Positions 1 through 7,257 of a stretch of 17,437 bases of DNA are shown in pieces. The translations under genes were made by a program, and so were the position numbers. Positions within the stretch are counted from its first letter, which is position 1, and each line of letters opens with the position of its first letter. The stretch is from NCBI GenBank assembly GCA_035526435.1, contig DATLCI010000037.1, positions 1 through 17,437 on the forward strand. Direction: 5' to 3'. Origin of the DNA: DATLCI01 sp035526435. GTDB lineage: Bacteria; Acidobacteriota; Terriglobia; Terriglobales; Acidobacteriaceae. Under the pieces are notes generated by a model, which searched no databases, had not been told where the DNA came from, and saw only the letters and a program-made list of their open reading frames with translations.

Positions 1-2244
1 TTTCTCTGCCGCGCGCTGCAAAAGTTCCAATGCCACACGATAGTTCTGGCTTTGTAAAGCGTCACGCGCGGAATCGATCAACTCTTCGGCTTTTATGTCG
101 GTAGGAAGTTTCGGCGCCCCTGCGGAGGCATTGGTGTTCTCTACGAAGAACTTCTGGCCTTCGTCGGTCCGGACGGTACGGGTGAAAGCCTGATAGTCGC
201 TCCGGCGCGTGGCGGGAAGTTCACGCAGCTTCATGTTGAGCACGCGCTCGACGGTCAACTGCTGTCCCTCGACTCTGTAGGAGGAGCGGTACTCGCCGTA
301 GTCGCGCCGAATAGCAAGCGGAACCGGCGTACGGGACTTGTGAGTTGCGGGAAGCTGCAGCTTGAGACTCACCCGCAATTCGTAAGGTGAGCCTAGCTCG
401 ATGGGCTTTTCTTCGGCTTTCTTTACTTCTTCCGGAGTAAGTTTAGGGGTGGACGATGCCTCGGACGGCTTCCCGTCCTTGGAATCAGTATCGTCGTCAT
501 CCTCTTCACCGGCGCCACCGGCTGGCGCTAGCATCATCGCCGGCAGTGGTAACCGAAGTTCCGTACTCTTGTTGGCCCAATCCAGGAAGTTCGGCCGGGA
601 GACATTGAAACTCATCTTGAAAGGCTTCGTGGTATCAGTGAGGTTTTCAATCTTCACGTCACTGACCTCGCCGCCAATACCGGCTTGGTAGGAGATGTAC
701 TCGGCCACTTCCTTCCATTTGTTTTCAGGTACTTGGCGGAAGAGCATCCGCATTCCGAGTTCCTGGTCGCCGCGGTATTCACTGACGACTGAACCTTTGA
801 GTTTGCCGAGGTCGCCCACCGTGCCCGAGACGGCGATGATCTGCAGGCTCTGGAAGGGCGGGTCCGCCGGGGTCTCAATGACATGGGACGGGCCGTCAAG
901 CGACACGAAGAGCGCTTTCTTCTTACGAATGTTGAAGGACAGCAACGAAAAAGGCGCGACTTCAGTAGTGGTGTCAACCCAGGTCAGATTGGATTCATCG
1001 CCAATGGCGCTGATCACGTGATCGAACTGCGAGGGCGAAGGTATATCGGGATCAAGCTTGCGGGCGGAAGCGGATATGAGTACCGGCTGAACTTTCAGTC
1101 CGGCGATCTTCATCATGGTGGAGAACAGGGTGTGCTTGTCTTTGCAATCACCGTACTTGTTGGCAAAAACTTCCTGGGCGATATGCGGCTGATACCGGCC
1201 GACACCGAATGACAGGCTGACATAGCGATAGTCCTGCGCGACGAAGTCATAGATGGCGCGCATCTTTTCTTCATCCGTCTTCAAGTCCTTCGTCAGCTCC
1301 TGGACCTTAGCAGTGAGCTGCGGGGAAGACTGCATCTGGGTCTTCTGCAACCCGGCAAACCAGGCACCAAGCTCTTCCCAGTTCTGGAAGGTAGTGAGTT
1401 GGATGTCCGGGACGAAATCCTGTTTAGCTTCGCGGCGACGGCGTTTTTTCAGGTCTTCATCTGATTCGCGCTTTAGATAATTGCTGGTCCAAGTGTGGAT
1501 CTTGCGGCCACCCTCCTCCCGCACTTTGGGCGTGAATTCCGTCTTGGTCTTCAACTTGAATTTACGGTCAGCCGGAAGGTTCAGCTCCAACTCTTCATTG
1601 AGCGTGATGAGCTCTTTACGGAAACTGTATTCAAACCAGAAATGCTTGGGGATCAGGGGTGCAAAAACGGTGGTCTTCACTTCGTATTCGAGGATGTCGC
1701 CGGGACGCAGCGCGGGAACGGTCACATGGCGCTCGCGAAAGTCGGTGTAACTAGGGGCTTCACGTTCGACTTGGGAAGGTACATCCTGGAAATTAGCGTC
1801 TGAGGCGTTAATCGTGCCGCCGCCATTGGGCTTGAGCACGCGCAGGTATACGACTTCCAGCTTTTCGTTCGCGGAGTTGTAGCCGAATACGAGTTGGCCT
1901 AACTGCTGAACGCCGGACTGGGTCTGAACACGGACACGCGCATTGGTGGTGGTCGTGCCGGTTCCGTCATTCTCATAACGGAATTGACGGCGCATCTTTT
2001 CTACGACTACAGCTTCTTGACTATAGTCGCTAGAGGCGTCTCGCTTGGGATCCCTTCCCGGCTCGGCGCCTTTGACGTCCTGCGAGGCGGTTTCCTTGGT
2101 TGCCGGCACGGCTGCGGGAGTGACCGAGGAGGAAGGCTTTTTGTCCTGCTTTGTGTCTGTGTCTTTGACTTGAGCAAGCACAGGGAAGGCGGTGAAAAGA
2201 ACAGTAGAGACCGCAACAAGCGGGAGGCAACGGAGTTGAGACAT
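1..2244 (-). CDS. Exported DUF3857 / transglutaminase-like protein, C-terminus cut by window edge
   Basis: The frame is open from an ATG at 2244 to the left edge (748 codons, no stop), so the gene is partial at its 3' end. Residues 1-24 look like a signal peptide (hydrophobic core, cleavage after VLA), so the product is probably periplasmic or outer-membrane associated. Residues about 75-270 fit DUF3857. A transglutaminase-like core follows, with YGDCKDKH giving Cys367, then His409 (QFDHVI) and Asp424 (TWVDTT), an intact Cys-His-Asp triad. Residues about 575-612 form an acidic, low-complexity insertion (EEDDDD, then KPSEASSTPKLTPEEVKK). The last visible residues (about 718-748) look like the first helix pair of a TPR. 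Substrate is unknown: the family may act as a protease, amidase or cross-linking enzyme. It is divergent from the lipoprotein gene at 2384, with 139 bp between. Confidence 0.9.
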   Translation of the reverse strand, partial: MSQLRCLPLVAVSTVLFTAFPVLAQVKDTDTKQDKKPSSSVTPAAVPATKETASQDVKGAEPGRDPKRDASSDYSQEAVVVEKMRRQFRYENDGTGTTTTNARVRVQTQSGVQQLGQLVFGYNSANEKLEVVYLRVLKPNGGGTINASDANFQDVPSQVEREAPSYTDFRERHVTVPALRPGDILEYEVKTTVFAPLIPKHFWFEYSFRKELITLNEELELNLPADRKFKLKTKTEFTPKVREEGGRKIHTWTSNYLKRESDEDLKKRRRREAKQDFVPDIQLTTFQNWEELGAWFAGLQKTQMQSSPQLTAKVQELTKDLKTDEEKMRAIYDFVAQDYRYVSLSFGVGRYQPHIAQEVFANKYGDCKDKHTLFSTMMKIAGLKVQPVLISASARKLDPDIPSPSQFDHVISAIGDESNLTWVDTTTEVAPFSLLSFNIRKKKALFVSLDGPSHVIETPADPPFQSLQIIAVSGTVGDLGKLKGSVVSEYRGDQELGMRMLFRQVPENKWKEVAEYISYQAGIGGEVSDVKIENLTDTTKPFKMSFNVSRPNFLDWANKSTELRLPLPAMMLAPAGGAGEEDDDDTDSKDGKPSEASSTPKLTPEEVKKAEEKPIELGSPYELRVSLKLQLPATHKSRTPVPLAIRRDYGEYRSSYRVEGQQLTVERVLNMKLRELPATRRSDYQAFTRTVRTDEGQKFFVENTNASAGAPKLPTDIKAEELIDSARDALQSQNYRVALELLQRAAEK

Positions 2245-2383
2245 ATAGGTATATTCTGCGGTCTAGGGAGTGTCCGTGGCAAATGGGGATATGCCTAGGC
2301 CGGAGGGAACGACGGATAACGCTAGGGCGCATGCGCGCATCGAAGTTGCATCGGCCCCTCATCTCAATCAACTAAGGAAAACT

Positions 2384-2728
2384 ATGCTGACCAAGAAAGT
2401 GGTTTTGTCCCTGAGCCTGCTGTTGGGGTTGATGTTGCTTGCGGGATGTCCTCAACATAAATCCATTGCTGACATCATGAAAGACCCGGCGTACTACGCG
2501 AACCGCGAGGTCACTGTAGCCGGGACGGTAACGCGCTCCTATGGCGCCCTGGGGACCGGGGTGTATGAAGTGGACGATGGAACTGGCAAGATGTGGGTCT
2601 TTGCCGAGCGGACCGGCGTGCCCAGTCAGGGATCGCGCGTAGCTTCCGTCGGCAAAGTGATGCCGACGCTGTCGTTTGCCGGGGTAAGTTACGCAACCGT
2701 GTTGCGAGAACGCGAGCGGAAACACTGA
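2384..2728 (+). CDS. Small lipoprotein with OB-fold-like domain
   Basis: A 114-residue protein. The start at 2384 is preferred over in-frame upstream starts such as 2270 because AAGGA lies just before it (2374-2378) and because the N-terminus then becomes a clean lipoprotein signal: MLTKK, a leucine-rich core, and lipobox LAGC with Cys22. Residues about 36-110 (NREVTVAGTVTRS, YEVDDGTGKMWVF, GSRVASVGKV) have the beta-strand pattern of a small OB-fold domain, similar to lipid-anchored or periplasmic OB-fold proteins. No catalytic residue is evident, so a binding role in the envelope is the best guess. It converges on the gene ending at 2743, with only 14 bp between and no hairpin terminator visible there. 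Confidence 0.8.
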   Translation: MLTKKVVLSLSLLLGLMLLAGCPQHKSIADIMKDPAYYANREVTVAGTVTRSYGALGTGVYEVDDGTGKMWVFAERTGVPSQGSRVASVGKVMPTLSFAGVSYATVLRERERKH

Positions 2729-2742
2729 TCTTTATCGAACCA

Positions 2743-3201
2743 TCACTCATCATCAGCAATGGTTTGGCCCGGTGCGGGCACTCGCTTTAGCAAGAGCGGG
2801 TGCTGCACCGGGTCGCTTTTCAGGTCGAGGCGGCGGGTAATTTGGCCATCGAAGACTGCGCCTTCCGCTCGGCCGGTGATCTCAACCGGTCCCAGGGGAC
2901 CGTTCCCTTTGAGTTGCAACAGGCGTCCGTCCGCCGTGCCCTGCATGAAGGTGCGGATAATTTGCGGTGTGCCATCGAAATCGGCGAGAACTGCGGTCAC
3001 CTTGGTGCCGGTGAATGCAAGGTGAAGCTCTGTACCGGCGTTCCCTTTCACTTCGGGCAGGTAATGCACGTTCGAATAGGTCTCCTCCCCGTGCAGGTTA
3101 CGCGCGGCCACGTATTTCCACATGATGTAGGGCACAATCAGCAACGCAAGACTGCCAACAATGGCGACCGGAAATATCCAGCGGTAGGAGGGGGAGGCCA
3201 T
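2743..3201 (-). CDS. Membrane-anchored hypothetical protein, coupled to selD
   Basis: A 152-residue protein that I do not recognise. Residues about 8-29 form one hydrophobic segment (WIFPVAIVGSLALLIVPYIMW), giving an N-in membrane anchor. The remaining 120 residues are soluble, presumably outside the membrane, and rich in short beta-type stretches (ELHLAFTGTKVTAVL, PVEITGRAEGAVFDGQI). The ATG lies three bases after the selD stop (TGA TCA ATG) and has only a weak GAG upstream, so translation is probably coupled to selD. No residue pattern suggests an enzyme or a selenium-related role, and the pairing may just be shared transcription. The coding frame and placement are solid; the function is not. 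Confidence 0.8.
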   Translation of the reverse strand: MASPSYRWIFPVAIVGSLALLIVPYIMWKYVAARNLHGEETYSNVHYLPEVKGNAGTELHLAFTGTKVTAVLADFDGTPQIIRTFMQGTADGRLLQLKGNGPLGPVEITGRAEGAVFDGQITRRLDLKSDPVQHPLLLKRVPAPGQTIADDE

Positions 3202-3204
3202 TGA

Positions 3205-4251
3205 TCACTCGACCGTGATCAGCGGCTTCCCGGCCGGCAAGACTTCGCCAATGATCGCTGCGGGGATACTTTCCGCGCGCATGGCGGCGACCATCTTTTC
3301 TGCGTCGGCAGCGGCGACTGAGATGAGCAAGCCGCCGGCGGTTTGCGGATCGAAGAGCATCGTCTTGACGTCGGCCTCGACATTGCCGTGATACGCAACG
3401 CAACATTCCGCAAAATCACGATTGGCTTGCAGGCCGCCGGGAACATAGCCATTGCCCACACACTCCAGAGCCCCGTTCAACAATGGGACCCGCTTTGAAT
3501 CAATCCGCAGGCTGACTCCACTCGCTTGGGCCAGCTCACGAGCGTGGCCGATCAAACCGAAGCCGGTGATGTCGGTCATGCCATGCACGGCATAACCGCC
3601 TTCGCCCACCAGTTCCGCCGAGCGACGATTCAGCATGGTCATGGAGTTGATAGCAGCATCGATCCATTCAGGCTGGGCGGTGGAGCGCTTGATGGCTGTT
3701 GAGATCACCCCGGTGCCAAGAATCTTGGTCAGCACCAATTTATCGCCCATCTTTGCTCCGGCATTGGTGAGGATGGCCTTGGGATCAATGGTGCCCGTAA
3801 CGGCATAGCCAAACTTTATTTCGGGATCACGAATGCTGTGTCCGCCAATGACGGTGCAGTTGGCTTCCATCATCTTCGATAGTCCGCCCGCAAGAATGCG
3901 CTCGAGGATGTCCAGTTCCTGCTTTTCCGGAAAACAAACCATCGCCAGCGCGCTCAGCGGCTTGCCGCCCATAGCGTAAACGTCACTGAGGGCATTGACG
4001 GCCGCGATCTGTCCGAAGGTGTAAGGGTCGTCGACGATCGGGGTGAAGAAGTCCACGGTTTGGACGAGCGCGGTCTGGGCGTCGAGTTGATACACTCCGG
4101 CGTCGTCGGCTTTGTCGAAGCCGACTAGTACATTCGGGTCATGTTGCCGGGCTAATCTCCCAAGCACCGCGTCCAGCGCCGCCGGACTCAGCTTGCTCGC
4201 TCAACCCGCGGCTTTTACATGCTCCGTAAGACGAATAGGTTTCGTGCCCAT
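3205..4251 (-). CDS. selD: Selenide, water dikinase SelD, selenocysteine-containing (UGA at codon 17)
   Basis: SelD makes selenophosphate from selenide and ATP for Sec-tRNA and selenouridine synthesis. Reading from ATG 4251, the protein starts MGTKPIRLTEHVKAAG, then UGA, then ASKLSP. The UGA (4203-4201) falls at residue 17, exactly where E. coli SelD has its catalytic Cys17, and Lys20 (catalytic in E. coli) is kept three residues later. With Sec read through, the protein has 348 residues against 347 in E. coli. Other family blocks are intact: GGHSIRDPE, MTDITGFGLIGH, PGGLQANRDF and LFDPQTAGGLL. Position 19 is Ser where E. coli has Cys. A conventional start at 4167 would lose the active-site loop, so it is not the real start. 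The downstream membrane gene is three bases away; upstream lies an inverted repeat. Confidence 0.93.
4161..4203 (-). promoter_or_regulatory. Candidate bacterial SECIS hairpin after the selD UGA
   Basis: Directly 3' of the UGA, the transcript can fold with an outer stem CAAGC (4195-4191) / GCUUG (4165-4161) and an upper stem GUCC (4187-4184) / GGAC (4174-4171). The apical loop has nine bases (GGCGGCGCU, 4183-4175) and begins 18 nt after the UGA. A short apical stem, a G at the first loop positions and a distance of roughly 16-37 nt match the general description of bacterial SECIS elements bound by SelB. The folding was done by eye and no energy was computed. Confidence 0.6.
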
Positions 4252-4303
4252 GGGGCGATTGTAACCGCAAACTAAACCCGAAGCCGAGACCAAGGCGCTG
4301 ATG

Positions 4304-4380
4304 AAAGTGCAAAATTGAAAGCGCAAAGTTCCAAGTCAGGCTAACTTGGATTCACTTGGAATCCTGCACTTTCAATTTTC
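4304..4380. repeat. Long interrupted inverted repeat between DUF2393-like gene and selD
   Basis: Arms AAAATTGAAAG (4311-4321) and CTTTCAATTTT (4369-4379) are perfect complements, and so are the inner arms TTCCAAGT (4329-4336) and ACTTGGAA (4354-4361). The stem can exceed 19 bp with one internal loop. A shifted pairing is also possible (AAAGTGC 4304-4310 with GCACTTT 4366-4372). It lies between the stop of the 4927-4397 gene and the selD start. It may act as a terminator or be a REP-like dispersed element. Low GC compared with its neighbours. Confidence 0.75.
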
Positions 4381-4396
4381 TGCTCGACATTACGGC

Positions 4397-4927
4397 TTAC
4401 TTAGTAGTGACCAATTTCACTGCCACCTGCGGATATTGGCCGTTCCAGTCGGCGGAGATATGTTCGAAGGTCATGCGGAATTCTTTGGACTCGCCCGGCT
4501 TCAGGGGCGCGGCACTTAATGCAACGACATCGACCGCCGGCTCGCGAGCCTGAATGACCATAAGGTTATGGTTCTCGCGCTGCACGACCTGGTCCAGTGA
4601 ATTCTTGAAGGTCCCTTCCACGGTCGCGCCGGTCACGGTCTTGTCGCCGGTGTTGGTTATCTTGCCCTCGACGTATACCGCCTTGCCTCCGACAAAGTTC
4701 TCCGCTTCAAACATCTTGATCTCGGCAATGGGAAGGTTAGCGGCGTATGGATCAGCGGGCGCGGACTGCATGACTTCAGCCCGGCGTTCGTGTCGAGTGG
4801 GCGATGAGCGGCTGGCATAGACCAGATAGCTGATTATGCCAACGACGATCAGGGCGCCTATGCCCAATCCTAACCATGGGCCTCGGGAAGGCTCATGCTG
4901 CGGCGCGGAAGAAAGCGGCTCGGCCAT
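4397..4927 (-). CDS. DUF2393-like membrane-anchored protein
   Basis: A 176-residue protein. Residues about 18-39 (WLGLGIGALIVVGIISYLVY) form a single transmembrane helix after a short cytoplasmic tail. The soluble part, residues about 65-176, has the look of an immunoglobulin-like or FxLYD/DUF2393 domain: VYVEGKITNTGDKTVTGATV, then LKPGESKEFRMTFEHISADWNGQYP and VAVKLV. Such domains usually sit outside the membrane with unknown partners. The ATG at 4927 has no good Shine-Dalgarno sequence. The gene is isolated as a unit, with an intrinsic terminator 5' of it (4960-4988) and an inverted repeat 3' of it. The DUF2393 name is from memory of the family pattern and should be checked by a profile search. 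Confidence 0.8.
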   Translation of the reverse strand: MAEPLSSAPQHEPSRGPWLGLGIGALIVVGIISYLVYASRSSPTRHERRAEVMQSAPADPYAANLPIAEIKMFEAENFVGGKAVYVEGKITNTGDKTVTGATVEGTFKNSLDQVVQRENHNLMVIQAREPAVDVVALSAAPLKPGESKEFRMTFEHISADWNGQYPQVAVKLVTTK

Positions 4928-4959
4928 GGGGACATTCTACATTTGCGCGGAGACCAATT

Positions 4960-4988
4960 AAAAACAAAACCCACTCTTAGAGTGGGTT
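4960..4988 (-). terminator. Rho-independent terminator of the tldD-pmbA unit
   Basis: On the minus strand, AACCCACTCT (4988-4979) and its perfect complement AGAGTGGGTT (4977-4968) form a stem around a minimal loop, followed directly by TTGTTTTT. The order stem then U-tract on the minus strand places it after the 44-residue gene ending at 5015 and before the start of the gene at 4927. Confidence 0.88.
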
Positions 4989-5014
4989 GGCTTGGGCAAA
5001 TGTAATGGCCGCGG

Positions 5015-5149
5015 CTAGTAGCGCTCGACCAGACGCTCAATGCCGATCATCGCAGCGACGGATACCAGCAGCCCGATGATGATCCACAGCATGGCGATGG
5101 GTTCTTTCTGCGCGTGGACGTTGATCTTGTGCGTTGGGTCTTGTGACAT
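5015..5149 (-). CDS. 44-residue single-pass membrane peptide
   Basis: The ATG at 5149 has GGAG five bases upstream (GGAGACTGCATG on the minus strand), which favours it over a longer in-frame start that would run 74 nt into pmbA. The product begins MSQDPTHKINVHAQKEP and has one transmembrane helix at residues about 19-38 (AMLWIIIGLLVSVAAMIGI), ending ERLVERY. It follows pmbA by 46 bp and is closed by the terminator at 4960-4988, so it is the last gene of the unit. I do not recognise the family. A small membrane regulator or adaptor is possible, but the sequence gives no direct clue. Confidence 0.65.
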   Translation of the reverse strand: MSQDPTHKINVHAQKEPIAMLWIIIGLLVSVAAMIGIERLVERY

Positions 5150-5195
5150 GCAGTCTCCGTTCTGAACCTGGGAAACAGTATAACGTAACCGGTCT

Positions 5196-6566
5196 TTAAG
5201 CTCCGGCCACGGTGAGGCCATCGATGCGGAAAGTCGGAGCAGCAGTAGAGCTGCGCCACTCCAGATCATTGCCGATCTCGACGATGTTCTGGAACATGTC
5301 TTTGAGATTCCCAGCCACGGTCACTTCCTCCACGGGATAGGTAAGCTCGCCATTCTCGATCCACAGACCGCTGGCCCCGCGGGAGAAGTCGCCAGTGACC
5401 AGGTTCACGCCAAAGCCAAGGAACTCGGTCACGTAAAAACCATCCTTCACCCCGGCAATGATCTGCTGCGGTGTCTTGGTGCCGGGCTCCAGAAAGAAGT
5501 TACCGGAGCCGATAGTCGGATTCCCCGCCAGTCCGCGTGAGGCATTGCCAGTAGTCTTCAGGTTGAGCTTGCGGGCGGTGTAGGTATTCAGTAGGTACGA
5601 CTTGAGAATGCCTTTTTCAACGACCACGGTGCGGCGGGTGGGAATGCCTTCACCGTCGAAGGGCGAGGTGCCAAAACCGCCAACCACAGTGCCGTCATCG
5701 ACGACGGTGATGTTCTCGCCTGCAACCTTTTCACCCAGCTTGCCCACGAAGAACGATGCGCCGCGATAGATGGAATCGCCATTGGCCGCTTCAAAGAAAT
5801 GCTCGACGATCGAACGTGAGACGAGCGGATCAAAGACGATCGGCACGCGCGTGGTTGCGATCTTGCGCGCCCCCAGCCGGCGGAGCGTGCGTCGTGCCGC
5901 TTCACGTCCCACACCTTCGGGGGACTCCAACAGCTTCAACGACCGAGCGGCCGAGTACCAGTAGTCACGCTGCATGGCGCCACTGTCGTCCATGGCAATG
6001 GGAACAGCGGAGACGGAGCAGTAGGAGCGGTGGTATTCGCCAAGGAATCCCAGCGAGTTGGCGAGGACCTTGCGTCCAGTGGCCGCGTCAAAAGAGCCGC
6101 CATCGGAGTTCGTGATGCGGGCGTCGACGGCCAGGGCGGCGGCTTCAGCGCGGCGGGCGTAGTCGATGCGCTCGGCAGCGGAGAGCGAATAGACGTCTTC
6201 GTAATAGAGGTCGAGGTCGTTTTTTAGAGAGCCAAGTTCCTCGCGTTGCGGAAGCCCAGAAAACGGATCTTCCGAGGTGACGCGGGCGAGTTCGATCGCG
6301 CCCGAGACCAGACGCTGAATGCCTTCTTCGGTCAGGTCGCTCGAATAAGTGCTGGCGGCGCGCTGGCCGATGAAGACGCGCAGGCCCATGGCTTGGGAGC
6401 CGGATTCCTTGAGCGTCTCTACCTGACCGAGGCGAAGGACGGTCGAGAACTCACTGCCGTCGCGCACGATAGCTTCAGCGGCGGTTGCGCCGGCCTTGGT
6501 GGCACGGGCGATGACGTCGGTGGCGATCTGCTTGAGATCAGTGAGCGGGATGGTTTCAGTTGGCAT
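5196..6566 (-). CDS. pmbA: PmbA/TldE, non-catalytic partner of the TldD protease
   Basis: Full-length member of the TldD/PmbA family (456 residues; E. coli PmbA has 450). TldE/PmbA pairs with TldD to form a zinc metalloprotease that trims unfolded peptides; in E. coli it matures microcin B17 and degrades CcdA. No HExxxH site is present, as expected for the PmbA half. Family blocks include SGSQAMGLRVFIGQRAA near the N-terminus, VPIVFDPLVSRSIVEHF mid-protein, and GDFSRGASGLWIENGELTYP and VAGNLKDMF near the C-terminus. The ATG at 6566 is chosen over 6584 because it overlaps the upstream stop (TAATG), a classic coupling arrangement, and gives the family length. GGGGA lies about 10 bases before it. 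Expression is probably tied to the upstream RraB-fusion gene. Confidence 0.95.
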   Translation of the reverse strand: MPTETIPLTDLKQIATDVIARATKAGATAAEAIVRDGSEFSTVLRLGQVETLKESGSQAMGLRVFIGQRAASTYSSDLTEEGIQRLVSGAIELARVTSEDPFSGLPQREELGSLKNDLDLYYEDVYSLSAAERIDYARRAEAAALAVDARITNSDGGSFDAATGRKVLANSLGFLGEYHRSYCSVSAVPIAMDDSGAMQRDYWYSAARSLKLLESPEGVGREAARRTLRRLGARKIATTRVPIVFDPLVSRSIVEHFFEAANGDSIYRGASFFVGKLGEKVAGENITVVDDGTVVGGFGTSPFDGEGIPTRRTVVVEKGILKSYLLNTYTARKLNLKTTGNASRGLAGNPTIGSGNFFLEPGTKTPQQIIAGVKDGFYVTEFLGFGVNLVTGDFSRGASGLWIENGELTYPVEEVTVAGNLKDMFQNIVEIGNDLEWRSSTAAPTFRIDGLTVAGA

Positions 6567-7255
6567 TAGACAGATGTTCCCCAACCATCATAAACACAGT
6601 CGAAGATGGCCGCTGTCTCCACCAAGTATTGTGTGAATCTCTCTTCAAGAACAACCGCTGGTGGAATTCGGTGAGAGAGCTCAATATTCCAATCGGGAGG
6701 CTGCAACGAAGGAGAAAGCACTTCGGGCTCGAAGAAATGAAAACACAGATACTTCATAAGGCGCGATCCGCCCTCCTGGGTGTTGGCCCAGAAATGGAAG
6801 TCACACTTACACGGTTCGTCTAGGTCGACTCCCTTCGAGAGGAGCGACTTCTTGAGTTCTCGGTTTCGGGCGTTGTGGCCGTCAACCGCCTCGGTCACCT
6901 TTTTTCGCTTTGAGGCGGGAAGCTCTGAAAGATTCAACACGTCCGGAAGCGGGAAGCCCAGATCGGGGTCGCCTGAATCCAGCCATTCCAGCTTGCCGTC
7001 ATATTCGCGATTGTTCAACAATGCTAAGTCAGTCCCGACTATCTTCATTGCCAGCTGCATAGCCTGGAATGCATCTACGCCTCCGACCTTCAGGATCCGC
7101 TCATCCGAGCTGCCACTAATCTGAATCGGGCAATACGAATCTGGGCCTTCTCCGACTTGCTGTGGCAATCCCATCCGGACTTCCAACGCCTTGCCATCAG
7201 GCGTTTTAATGACGCGGCGGGCGATGATCTGACCAAGCTCTGTGCTTTCGTCCAT
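6566..7255 (-). CDS. DUF6968-like domain fused to RraB-like (RNase E regulator) domain
   Basis: A 229-residue protein. Residues about 8-85 (ARRVIKTPDGKALEVRMGLP, CPIQISGSS, GVDAFQAMQLAMKIVG) resemble the small DUF6968 domain. Residues about 130-229 look like RraB: LLSKGVDLDEPCKCDFHFW near its start, a WNIELSHRIPP strand, a helix, and the RraB hallmark ending YDGWGTSV. RraB in E. coli binds RNase E and lowers its activity on a subset of mRNAs. A charged linker (ASKRKKV, HNARNRELKK) joins the two parts. The start at 7255 has AAGG seven bases upstream, and the gene begins two bases after the ppa stop. Its stop overlaps the pmbA ATG. Domain names rest on pattern memory. The RraB assignment is fairly firm; the N-terminal one is less so. 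Confidence 0.85.
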   Translation of the reverse strand: MDESTELGQIIARRVIKTPDGKALEVRMGLPQQVGEGPDSYCPIQISGSSDERILKVGGVDAFQAMQLAMKIVGTDLALLNNREYDGKLEWLDSGDPDLGFPLPDVLNLSELPASKRKKVTEAVDGHNARNRELKKSLLSKGVDLDEPCKCDFHFWANTQEGGSRLMKYLCFHFFEPEVLSPSLQPPDWNIELSHRIPPAVVLEERFTQYLVETAAIFDCVYDGWGTSV

Positions 7256-7257
7256 CC

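Noticed and set aside
2327..2336. Palindrome GCGCATGCGC in the divergent intergenic region
   Set aside because: Only 10 bases in GC-rich DNA and without a second copy nearby, so there is no basis for calling an operator.
4201..4203. selD TGA as a frameshift, sequencing error or pseudogene mark
   Set aside because: The frame is the same on both sides, the codon aligns with the catalytic Cys/Sec position and total length matches the family, so Sec is the simpler reading.
5150..5269. 84-residue version of the small membrane peptide starting inside pmbA
   Set aside because: The added residues come from an alternate frame of pmbA, while ATG 5149 has its own GGAG.
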